From positions 1 through 5,729 of the forward strand of contig CANQXN010000111.1 in assembly GCA_947627815.1 (NCBI GenBank): a DNA stretch of 5,729 bases, read 5' to 3'. The position numbers and the translations under genes were made by a program. The DNA comes from an uncultured Clostridia bacterium. GTDB taxonomy: Bacteria > Bacillota > Clostridia > Oscillospirales > CAG-272. Under the pieces are notes generated by a model. The model made no database searches. It saw nothing but the letters and a program-made list of their open reading frames with translations, and was not told where the DNA came from. Every line of letters starts with the position of its first letter. Positions within the stretch are counted from its first letter, which is position 1. Below are positions 1 to 5,100 of the stretch, one piece after another.

Positions 1-282
1 ATGGAGCAAGAGGTTTTCTCCCGCCTTGCGAAAAAATACGGAAAGTCGAACGCGCAGATCATTTTGCGGTGGCATACGCAGGCGGGAAATATTATCATCC
101 CCGGCGCGAAGTCGAAGGCGCATATCGTGCAAAATATCGACCTCTTCGACTTTGAACTCTCGGCGGAAGAAATGGCGGAAATCGCGCGGCTCGACCGCGA
201 CACGCGCTACTACAATATGTCGATCGAGGACGCCGAGAAAGCGTATATGTCGCTGGATATAGACTTCAACGATCAGGAGTAA
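1..282 (+). CDS. Aldo/keto reductase, C-terminal part (5' end outside window)
   Basis: This is the last 93 residues of an aldo/keto reductase, a family of cytosolic NAD(P)H-dependent oxidoreductases with a TIM-barrel fold. The segment AKKYGKSNAQIILRW (residues 10-24) matches the conserved helix before the last barrel strand. IIIPGAKSKAHIVQN (31-45) matches the loop that binds the NADP(H) phosphate and adenine, usually IPKS/IPGS..R/H..EN. The tail FDFELSAEEMAEIARLD followed by RYYN is also typical. Full-length members run about 270-330 residues, so the ATG at position 1 is almost certainly an internal methionine and the true start lies upstream. The gene ends at TAA 280-282, ten bases before a strong hairpin, and converges on the LysR gene. 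The catalytic Asp-Tyr-Lys-His residues are outside the window, so substrate cannot be inferred. The family call is secure. Confidence 0.9.
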   Translation: MEQEVFSRLAKKYGKSNAQIILRWHTQAGNIIIPGAKSKAHIVQNIDLFDFELSAEEMAEIARLDRDTRYYNMSIEDAEKAYMSLDIDFNDQE

Positions 283-291
283 AAGGCAAAA

Positions 292-330
292 CATAAAGGC
301 GGCTTCGCACAGGAGCCGCCTTTATGCTTT
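292..330. terminator. Bidirectional intrinsic terminator between convergent genes
   Basis: A perfect 13-bp stem is formed by CATAAAGGCGGCT (292-304) and AGCCGCCTTTATG (314-326), with a 9-nt loop at 305-313. On the plus strand it is followed by CTTTATTG. On the minus strand it is followed by TTTTGCCTTTT (291 down to 281). It begins 10 bases after the reductase stop and 3 bases beyond the LysR stop, so it can serve both convergent genes. The U-tract is better on the minus strand. Confidence 0.87.
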
Positions 331-1171
331 ATTGATACCGTTCTATAAACTCTTTGAGAGCCTCTTTGTTCTTTTTGAGAATATGGCAGTAAAAGGTGAG
401 CGTCGCCGCCTCGTCTGTAATGGGAATCTGTATCGCGTTTTCGCCGCCGCCGTAATGACGGGCGGACAGCTCCGTCGAAAACGACAGAAGCGCGCTTTCC
501 CGCTTGAGCGCCTCGAAACTGTCCCGATTTTCCTGCAAAATCACATGAACGGCGGGCATTTGCTCGCGGATGATATTCTCCCAAACGCCGGTATGCGCAT
601 AGAGAAGAACCGAATATTTTTCAATTTCCGAAAACCGGACGCCGGCTTTCTTTTTGGCAAGCGGGTGGATCTTCGGCACATTCAAAAGGAGCGATTCCTT
701 GCCCGCCGGCACCGAAACAATGTCGGGATCGTCCGTTTTTTCGGTGGAAATGATGAGCTGATAGGTTCCCGCCTTTACTCCCTCAAAGAGTTTGTCGTTC
801 TCGGCGACTTCCGAGGTGAGCCGTTTTTCGGGGTAGAGCGAAGAAAGAAAGGGCAGAATTTCCCAAAGCGGCGCGGGCGCGCAAGAAGCCACGGCGATCG
901 TTCGGTTCATTCTGTCAAATTGCCTGACTTGTTCGGCAAATTGACTCGTGCTTTTCAAAATGTCCTCGCAAAGAGAGAGGGCGAATTTTCCGTTTTCGTT
1001 CAGCTCTATCTTGTTTTTGCCGTGAGAAAACAGAGGGGCGCCCAGCGCCTGCTCGAATTTCTGCATCGAGCGCGACAGCGCGGGCTGCGAGATAAAAAGT
1101 TCCTCCGCCGCCTTTGACAGCGTGCCGCATCTTACGATGGTGACAAATTGTTCCAGCCAAACAAGTTCCAT
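329..1171 (-). CDS. LysR-family transcriptional regulator
   Basis: This encodes a 280-residue LysR-type regulator, a cytoplasmic DNA-binding protein that normally acts as a tetramer and responds to a small molecule. The N-terminal winged helix-turn-helix is clear: residues 1-60 contain LEQFVTIVRCGTLSKAAEELF, then ISQPALSRSMQKFEQALGAPLF, the family's recognition helix and wing. The rest (about 90-275) is the periplasmic-binding-protein-like effector domain, which is too divergent to name a ligand. The length is slightly under the usual 290-300. The start is set by GGAGG (1178-1182, minus strand) six bases before the ATG. It is divergent from the flavodoxin-led lipoprotein operon, and the shared intergenic region holds a dyad that would suit its binding. 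LysR genes next to flavodoxin and aldo/keto reductase genes are common in Clostridia. That it controls the neighbouring operon is inference. Confidence 0.93.
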   Translation of the reverse strand: MELVWLEQFVTIVRCGTLSKAAEELFISQPALSRSMQKFEQALGAPLFSHGKNKIELNENGKFALSLCEDILKSTSQFAEQVRQFDRMNRTIAVASCAPAPLWEILPFLSSLYPEKRLTSEVAENDKLFEGVKAGTYQLIISTEKTDDPDIVSVPAGKESLLLNVPKIHPLAKKKAGVRFSEIEKYSVLLYAHTGVWENIIREQMPAVHVILQENRDSFEALKRESALLSFSTELSARHYGGGENAIQIPITDEAATLTFYCHILKKNKEALKEFIERYQ

Positions 1172-1231
1172 AATCTACCTCCGACTTCATCATACCACAG
1201 AGAAACGGCGATGTCAACAGTATGCGCGGAA

Positions 1232-1240
1232 ATTATAGCA
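1232..1240 (-). promoter_or_regulatory. Extended -10 promoter for the LysR gene
   Basis: Read on the minus strand, positions 1240 to 1232 spell TGCTATAAT, a perfect extended -10 element (TGn-TATAAT). No good -35 exists at 16-18 bp. The nearest candidate, TTGTAA (1264 to 1259), is 21 bp away, which an extended -10 can tolerate. Transcription would start near 1225, giving a leader of about 54 nt before the ATG at 1171. The dyad 1241-1266 lies immediately upstream, across the spacer and -35 area, which would suit autoregulation. Confidence 0.62.
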
Positions 1241-1266
1241 GATTGCAAAATCGGTATTTTACAATC
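1241..1266. promoter_or_regulatory. 26-bp inverted repeat, candidate LysR operator
   Basis: The 11-bp arms GATTGCAAAAT (1241-1251) and ATTTTACAATC (1256-1266) are inverted copies with one mismatched pair (C1246 against A1261), separated by CGGT. The site contains the T-N11-A pattern typical of LysR-type sites twice (T1244 to A1256, and T1251 to A1263). It overlaps the -35 of the plus-strand promoter and abuts the extended -10 of the LysR promoter. This is the standard position for an autoregulated LysR operator controlling a divergent target. The dyad is seen directly; the identity of the binding protein is inferred. Confidence 0.65.
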
Positions 1267-1287
1267 TTTCGCCCGATGGTGTATAAT
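1258..1287 (+). promoter_or_regulatory. Sigma-A-type promoter for the lipoprotein operon
   Basis: TTTACA (1258-1263, 5 of 6 to consensus) and a perfect TATAAT (1282-1287) are separated by 18 bp. Transcription would start near 1294, leaving an untranslated leader of about 114 nt before the flavodoxin ATG at 1408. The -35 lies inside the right arm of the dyad 1241-1266, so a protein bound there would directly contact or block RNA polymerase. Confidence 0.7.
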
Positions 1288-1407
1288 GGAAGCGAAAACA
1301 AAGAAAAAGCCGCGCGAAAGGGATTGTTACAGCGCCCTTTTTCCTGTATTGTTCTGATGTTTGCGCCGTCTGTTGCGGCCTTGCCGGGGCGGCGGTAGGA
1401 GGTTTCT

Positions 1408-2073
1408 ATGAAACGATTCAGACTTTTATCCATTCTTCTGGCGCTTGCGATGTGCCTTGCGCTTGTCGCCTGCGGCGGCGATACGACCGGCGCGGACAGC
1501 GGTTATGGCAGTACCGGGCAAGGTTCCGGCAGCGCCGCCAACGAACCGCCGACTGACGGAACAAGCGGCGAAGCGGGCGGCGAGCCTGTGACACCGGCGG
1601 GTCGTGCGCTGGTTGTTTATTTTTCCGCGTCGGGCAATACCAAGAAAATCGCGGGCTATATTGCGGAAATCACGGGCGGAACGATGTTTGAGCTTGTTCC
1701 CGTGAACCCTTACACCGCCGACGATTTGAATTGGCGGGACAGCGGCAGCCGTGTTGTAGCCGAACACAATAATCCCGACCGCCATGTAGAACTTACGACA
1801 ACGCAAGTGGAAAATTGGGAGGCATATGAAACGGTCTTTATCGGCTATCCCATCTGGTGGCAGGAAGCCGCCTGGGCGGTCGATGATTTTGTCAAGAACA
1901 ACGATTTTACCGGCAAAACGGTGATCCCCTTCTGCACCTCGTCAAGTTTCGGCATCGGCAATAGCGGTGAGTTGCTCGCGCAAATGGCGGGAACGGGCGA
2001 TTGGCAAGAGGGCAAACGGTTTTCTTCGTCCGCGTCGAAAAGCAAAGTCGAGGAGTGGATTATTCTCCCGTAA
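1408..2073 (+). CDS. Flavodoxin-like lipoprotein
   Basis: A 221-residue membrane-anchored flavodoxin-fold protein, probably an FMN-binding electron carrier or quinone/nitro-type reductase on the outer face of the membrane. Residues 1-22 form a lipoprotein signal peptide (MKRFR, a hydrophobic core, then lipobox L19-V-A-C22). Residues 23-65 are a Gly/Ser/Thr-rich stalk. The flavodoxin domain starts at about 66 with ALVVYFSASGNTKKIA (67-82), the phosphate-binding loop for FMN. FIGYPIWW (144-151) is the second conserved flavin-contact strand and loop, and VIPFCTSSSFGIGNS (172-186) is the third. The closing EGKRFSSSAS and amphipathic helix match full-length clostridial members, so the gene looks intact. 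The start is fixed by AGGAGG (1397-1402) five bases before the ATG. It is the first gene after the promoter at 1258-1287, and no terminator separates it from the next gene 54-63 bp on. The redox partner is unknown. Confidence 0.92.
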   Translation: MKRFRLLSILLALAMCLALVACGGDTTGADSGYGSTGQGSGSAANEPPTDGTSGEAGGEPVTPAGRALVVYFSASGNTKKIAGYIAEITGGTMFELVPVNPYTADDLNWRDSGSRVVAEHNNPDRHVELTTTQVENWEAYETVFIGYPIWWQEAAWAVDDFVKNNDFTGKTVIPFCTSSSFGIGNSGELLAQMAGTGDWQEGKRFSSSASKSKVEEWIILP

Positions 2074-2121
2074 TCGGCCGGCCTTTTCTCTTGCGGCGCG
2101 TTTGAGTTTGAGTTATATTTC

Positions 2122-2127
2122 AGGAGG
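2122..2127 (+). promoter_or_regulatory. Ribosome binding site deciding the start at 2137
   Basis: A perfect AGGAGG sits directly against an ATG at 2128-2130 and nine bases before a second in-frame ATG at 2137. The first ATG has no spacing, so it cannot be used efficiently from this site. The second has workable spacing and begins with MKKLI, a standard lipoprotein signal start. The start at 2137 is therefore preferred, which removes three residues (MTY). Confidence 0.8.
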
Positions 2128-2136
2128 ATGACCTAT

Positions 2137-3393
2137 ATGAAAAAATTGATTTCTATCGTGACGGCACTGTTGCTTTCTCTCTGCCTTGCTGTCGTTCTTG
2201 TCGCCTGCGGCAGCGACGATACGGCCGGCGCGAACAGCGCGGACAGCGCGGACAACACAAGCGCCCCGGACGCCGCGAGCGTTACCGGCGATACGAACGC
2301 CCCCGGCACCACCGATGACGAAAACAATACCGACACGACCGCCGACACCGACGATACGCAAGGGGAGAGCCATCCGGGGGACGACCCCTATGAAAGCACG
2401 GGCGAATATCATACCGTGACCTTTGACAGTCAGGGCGGAAGCGAAATTCCTTCGCAGAGCGTTCTCGACGGCGACTATGCGCGGCAGCCGAGCCGCCCCG
2501 AAAAGGCGGGCGCCTACTTCCTGCACTGGTCGGAAGCCGTCGGGGGCGAACGCTTCTTGTTCACCTCCTGCATGATCACACAGGACATTACGCTCTACGC
2601 CGTTTGGGGCGACGCGTACACCGTAACCTTTGACACGCAGGGCGGGAGCGAGATTCCCGCGCAGTATGTTTCCCCGAATACTTCCGCCCGTGAACCCGAT
2701 TCTCCCACCAAAGAGGGCTTCCACTTCCTCGGCTGGTACACCGCTCCGACGGGCGGCGCCGAATGGAAATGGAACGACCCCGTAACGGGCAATATCACCG
2801 TCTACGCGCATTGGGAATCGGACGCCGTTACGAACGCGACCGCAAGTCTTGAATTTGCGTATGACCGCACTTTGAACGGTTATGTCGTCACAGGGGTCGG
2901 GCAGGAATCGGATATCCGTGTCCCCGCCGCCTATAACGACGGATCGCATGGAGAACAAGCCGTCGTCGGTATCGGCGACAGAGCGTTCTACAACAAAAAT
3001 ATCACATCGATACTGCTTCCGGACACTCTTCTCTCCATCGGAACCAATGCGTTTTCGCGGACAAACCTCACTTCCGTCACCATTCCCGCTTCGGTCACAA
3101 CGCTTGGCAACTATGCGTTCAGCGATTGTTCCGCTCTGGCGGAAGTCATCTTTGAAGAGGGCAGTCGGCTTGACACGATCGGCAACCGCGCCTTTGCTTA
3201 CGATCCCGCGCTGACCGAGCTTACGATTCCCGCAAGCGTTACCAGTATCGGGAGCAGTCTCATTCGTAACAGCGGTGTGACGGTTCTTCGCTTCCTCGGC
3301 ACGAGAGACGCGTGGGAGGCAGTTGACAAGGCGAATGGTTGGGATACGGGAAAGACAGATGTGACCGTGATTTGCGCCGATGACAATGCGTAA
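2137..3393 (+). CDS. Surface lipoprotein with InlB-type B-repeats and BspA-like leucine-rich repeats
   Basis: A 418-residue surface lipoprotein, probably for adhesion or ligand binding; no enzymatic motif is visible. Residues 1-24 form the signal peptide with lipobox L21-V-A-C24. Residues 25-88 are an Asp/Thr/Ala-rich, acidic stalk. Two InlB-type B-repeats (Listeria-Bacteroides repeat, beta-grasp) follow at about 91-157 and 161-226. Each opens with YxTVTFDxQGGSEIP and closes with an xYAxW motif, and they are spaced exactly 69 residues apart. From about 275 come BspA-type (LRR_5) repeats with the IGDRAFYN, SIGTNAFS, TLGNYAFSDCSAL, TIGNRAFA and TSIGSSLI cores separated by LxxxxIPASV strands. 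The end (FLGTRDAWEAVDKANGWDTG then VTVICADDN) is the usual cap of such repeats. The protein looks complete. Its last codons overlap the signal peptide start of the next gene, suggesting translational coupling. Ligand unknown. Confidence 0.9.
   Translation: MKKLISIVTALLLSLCLAVVLVACGSDDTAGANSADSADNTSAPDAASVTGDTNAPGTTDDENNTDTTADTDDTQGESHPGDDPYESTGEYHTVTFDSQGGSEIPSQSVLDGDYARQPSRPEKAGAYFLHWSEAVGGERFLFTSCMITQDITLYAVWGDAYTVTFDTQGGSEIPAQYVSPNTSAREPDSPTKEGFHFLGWYTAPTGGAEWKWNDPVTGNITVYAHWESDAVTNATASLEFAYDRTLNGYVVTGVGQESDIRVPAAYNDGSHGEQAVVGIGDRAFYNKNITSILLPDTLLSIGTNAFSRTNLTSVTIPASVTTLGNYAFSDCSALAEVIFEEGSRLDTIGNRAFAYDPALTELTIPASVTSIGSSLIRNSGVTVLRFLGTRDAWEAVDKANGWDTGKTDVTVICADDNA
2411..2664 (+). repeat. 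Tandem B-repeat coding units, 207-bp period
   Basis: The opening 47 bp of the two B-repeat units (2411-2457 and 2618-2664) are direct repeats identical at 39 of 47 positions and exactly 207 bp (69 codons) apart. About half of the differences are silent third-position changes. The units are an internal domain duplication in the lipoprotein gene and could recombine to gain or lose a unit in frame. Confidence 0.75.
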
Positions 3394-3565
3394 CATTTGG
3401 ATTGTCGTTCTTTTGTGCCTTGCCCTGCTGTCGATGGCGGGCTGTTCCCGCGCGCGCTTTACTTTACGCTCCCCGGCTACGAGGGACTGTATTTTCAGGG
3501 CGTCGGCGTCAATCTCCGCGCAGAAAGTTACGGCTTTGAGGCGCAAAAGTACAACGACAAAATGA
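3380..3565 (+). pseudogene. Orphaned lipoprotein signal peptide of the damaged hydrolase gene
   Basis: ATG 3380 (or 3386) opens a frame beginning MTMRNIWIVVLLCLALLSMAGCS, a convincing lipoprotein signal peptide: a charged start, a hydrophobic core and lipobox M-A-G-C with Cys at codon 3443-3445. The ATG overlaps the end of the previous gene (ATGACAATGCGTAA, 3380-3393). There is no clear ribosome binding site, so translation is probably coupled. After the cysteine this frame becomes Arg/Ser/Thr-rich nonsense and stops at 3565, while the hydrolase sequence continues in the frame one base earlier. I read 3380-4062 as one damaged gene. The signal peptide is followed within about four residues by the middle of the catalytic domain, in a different frame, so an N-terminal segment is missing as well. 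Confidence 0.68.
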
Positions 3566-4062
3566 TTATCGTTGCTCCGCAGCTTTCCGATTGGGGCATG
3601 ACTTCCGCACGGCAGACGGTCGCGCTCGTCCGCTACTTCCTCTCAGCGTACCATATCGATGAGACGAAAGTGTATGCAAACGGCTATTCGGGCGGCGGAG
3701 AAACGATGTCGCTGGTCATGGGGATCGCCCCCGAACTCTTTACGGCGTATCTCCATTGTAGCGCACAATGGGACGGCGACCTGACTGTTTTGGCACAAGC
3801 GAAAACGCCCGTCTATATGGCAATCGGGCGGAATGACGAATATTACGGCTCGGCGCGGCTGATTTCTTCCTACGAACAGCTTGTTTCCCTATACAGAGAA
3901 CAGGGCATGACAGACGAGGAAATCGCAAAACTTGTGATATTGGATGTCAAGGAAGCGGACTATTTCGCCGAACGCGGCATTTCCAACGAGCATGGCGGCG
4001 GCGGATTTTTTGCCTTCGACGGCGAGCTGATGGGCTGGCTGTTCGGGCAGACAAAGGAGTAA
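3397..4062 (+). CDS. Alpha/beta hydrolase (esterase/peptidase-like) catalytic body, N-terminally truncated
   Basis: The frame reads as a 221-residue protein if the TTG at 3397 is used. That codon has no ribosome binding site, and roughly the first 17 residues look like noise, overlapping the signal-peptide coding region of the other frame. Recognisable sequence begins with ALYFTLPGYEGLYFQG (codons 3454-3501), the strand and oxyanion loop of a secreted PHB-depolymerase or prolyl-oligopeptidase-like hydrolase. The catalytic triad is visible: the nucleophile in ANGYSGGGET (Ser98), the acid in AIGRNDEYYG (Asp147) and the base in SNEHGGGG (His199). The C-terminal end, MGWLFGQTKE, looks natural. 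Family members normally have about 100 residues, including earlier strands, between signal peptide and this point; none are here. The protein is therefore likely not made, or is inactive, despite an intact triad. The next gene's ribosome binding site lies in its last codons. Confidence 0.75.
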   Translation: MDCRSFVPCPAVDGGLFPRALYFTLPGYEGLYFQGVGVNLRAESYGFEAQKYNDKMIIVAPQLSDWGMTSARQTVALVRYFLSAYHIDETKVYANGYSGGGETMSLVMGIAPELFTAYLHCSAQWDGDLTVLAQAKTPVYMAIGRNDEYYGSARLISSYEQLVSLYREQGMTDEEIAKLVILDVKEADYFAERGISNEHGGGGFFAFDGELMGWLFGQTKE

Positions 4063-4065
4063 CCT

Positions 4066-4824
4066 ATGAAAAAAAGGATCCTTGCGGTATGCGCGATTCT
4101 CCTCGCGCTTGCTCTCTTGGCGGGGTGTTCGCCCGAGGGGTCGGAAAGCGCCGGCGGTGCTTCGGAAAGTTCACAAAGCGGCGCTTCGGAAAGCGCCGGC
4201 GGCGATGCTGGCGGCTCACAGGGAGGAGAACCGAACGAACAGGGCAAAACTATGAACGACCATGAAATCCATATCCCGCAAACGGGCTGGACGACGCTCG
4301 TTCCGAATGACTATAAAACGGCGGCGAGCGAACAGGGAACGGTCACGCGGCTTGACTATGCCTCGAAGGACTATGTGCGCGGCGGCGGAGCGATCACAAA
4401 GACCGCCTATGTCTACACGCCTTACGGCTACGATGAAAACGCGGACACGCGCTACAACATCCTCTATCTTATGCACGGCTGGGGCGGACGCGCGGGCGGA
4501 AGAATGGCGGCACGGCTCGGCTCTCGCGGCGCGGCATATTACGGCGGCGACGATCTCCCGAAGCCCGCAGTCTGCATCATTCAGTACACGGGATATTCGG
4601 ACATAGGAAACGATCCCCCAACCTACGCTTGCGTCGGAACGAGCGACGGCATTGCCAATTACCGCACCATGCAAAGCAGAATTAACGCCATCAAAGCGGC
4701 GGGAACGGACGCGGCAATCGAAGTCTTTCAAGGACTTCCGCACGGCTTCGGCTTGGGACAAGGCACCGTCGCCGAGGGCTGGCTCTCCCGCGCCGTCGCC
4801 TTTTGGGAAAATCATATGAATTAA
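4066..4824 (+). CDS. Chimeric esterase lipoprotein: feruloyl-esterase-like N-half joined to a second hydrolase C-half, nucleophile missing
   Basis: A 252-residue lipoprotein with signal peptide 1-21 (lipobox L18-A-G-C21) and a Ser/Gly/Glu stalk (22-62). AAAGGAG at 4053-4059, six bases before the ATG, sets the start. Residues 63-141 resemble the N-half of CE1/esterase-D-type feruloyl esterases: ITKTAYVYTPYGYDEN, then RYNILYLMHGWGG with the oxyanion loop. Those proteins normally continue for 150 or more residues to a GxSxG serine. Here the sequence passes straight into RAGGRMAARLGSRGAAYYGGDDLP (142-165), which resembles the region just after the nucleophile in BD-FAE/acetyl-xylan-esterase-type hydrolases (GxSAGGRMAA). 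It then continues with the acid (GTSDGIAN, Asp194), base (LPHGFGLG, His226) and C-terminal helix of that second family. The residue at the expected serine is Arg142 (CGC). It therefore looks like an in-frame deletion fusion without a nucleophile, probably catalytically dead. Family assignments are from memory of motifs. Confidence 0.8.
   Translation: MKKRILAVCAILLALALLAGCSPEGSESAGGASESSQSGASESAGGDAGGSQGGEPNEQGKTMNDHEIHIPQTGWTTLVPNDYKTAASEQGTVTRLDYASKDYVRGGGAITKTAYVYTPYGYDENADTRYNILYLMHGWGGRAGGRMAARLGSRGAAYYGGDDLPKPAVCIIQYTGYSDIGNDPPTYACVGTSDGIANYRTMQSRINAIKAAGTDAAIEVFQGLPHGFGLGQGTVAEGWLSRAVAFWENHMN
4141..4202 (+). repeat. Short direct repeats coding the Ser/Gly/Glu stalk
   Basis: The 17-mer TCGGAAAGCGCCGGCGG occurs at 4141-4157 and 4186-4202, exactly 45 bp (15 codons) apart. 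A partial copy (TTCGGAAAG) lies between them at 4161-4169. They encode the repeated SESAGG/ASES units of the lipoprotein stalk. This is ordinary low-complexity linker sequence, able to change length in frame. Confidence 0.7.
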
Positions 4825-4855
4825 TTCTCCCAAAGCTCGCCGAACCCTATGACAA

Positions 4856-4895
4856 AAAACAACTCGTTTGAATTTTTGTTCAAACGAGTTGTTTT
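4856..4895. terminator. Strong hairpin terminator after the lipoprotein operon
   Basis: A perfect 17-bp stem pairs AAAACAACTCGTTTGAA (4856-4872) with TTCAAACGAGTTGTTTT (4879-4895) across a TTTTTG loop (4873-4878). The 3' end GTTTT supplies a U-tract on the plus strand, and the A-run 4854-4859 supplies one on the minus strand. It begins 31 bases after the esterase stop and marks the end of the operon. Confidence 0.88.
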
Positions 4896-5026
4896 GGATA
4901 GACCAAAATTTTGCGTCTTTTTCTCCTTATATGAAATATAGCGGCACCTATGCCGCCGCTTTCCTCCTTTTTGCGTTTTTCCAACCAAACGAAGAATTTT
5001 TCCGGCCGTATTGTCCAATTGATCTG
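4896..5026. other. AT-rich spacer without a recognisable gene
   Basis: The gap between the esterase stop and the XRE gene (4825-5100) is 276 bp. Apart from the terminator and promoter it holds no supported gene. The strip 4896-5026 is visibly more AT-rich than its flanks. It contains a 10-bp palindrome CAAAATTTTG (4904-4913) and a short 6-bp hairpin GCGGCA/TGCCGC (4941-4956) without an adjacent T-run. Minus-strand open frames across it lack homology and a ribosome binding site. Confidence 0.5.
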
Positions 5027-5055
5027 TTTACTATGCTCCGCAAATGATGTATAAT
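5027..5055 (+). promoter_or_regulatory. Promoter for the XRE-family regulator
   Basis: TTTACT (5027-5032, 4 of 6 to consensus) and a perfect TATAAT (5050-5055) are spaced by 17 bp. The start would be near 5062, giving a leader of about 40 nt. An imperfect dyad, TGAT-GTATA-ATCA (5045-5057), covers the -10 and could be a small autoregulatory operator, but its arms are only 4 bp. Confidence 0.7.
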
Positions 5056-5100
5056 CAATGTAGTTCCAACAGAAAGAACAAAAAGAAAGGGAGCAAAACC

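Noticed and set aside
332..1117. 261-codon plus-strand open frame opposite the LysR gene
   Set aside because: The composition is Arg/Phe-rich with no family motifs, and the opposite strand encodes a clear LysR protein with a good ribosome binding site.
2091..2119. Possible internal promoter TTGCGG-N17-TATATT before the repeat lipoprotein gene
   Set aside because: Transcription would begin at about 2126, inside the AGGAGG site, so the message would lack a usable ribosome binding site. The -35 match is also poor.
3446..3466. Programmed frameshift joining the signal peptide to the hydrolase body
   Set aside because: No slippery heptamer or stimulatory structure is visible. Even after a shift, the protein would lack the N-terminal part of the fold. 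Mutation or assembly error explains it better.
2113..3546. 477-codon minus-strand open frame opposite the repeat lipoprotein
   Set aside because: It is Arg/Val/Gly-rich with no recognisable domain and mirrors the codon pattern of a convincing plus-strand gene that has a signal peptide and repeats. It is an antisense shadow.
4216..4833. 205-codon minus-strand open frame opposite the esterase fusion
   Set aside because: It has no motif, is Arg/Ala/Val-biased, and lies wholly antisense to a gene with signal peptide and hydrolase motifs.
4904..4913. 10-bp palindrome CAAAATTTTG
   Set aside because: It is short, AT-rich and in an AT-rich strip, with no promoter element next to it. Chance is a sufficient explanation.
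4941..4956. GCGGCA/TGCCGC hairpin as a second terminator
   Set aside because: The stem is only 6 bp and no T-run follows directly. A much stronger terminator lies just upstream.
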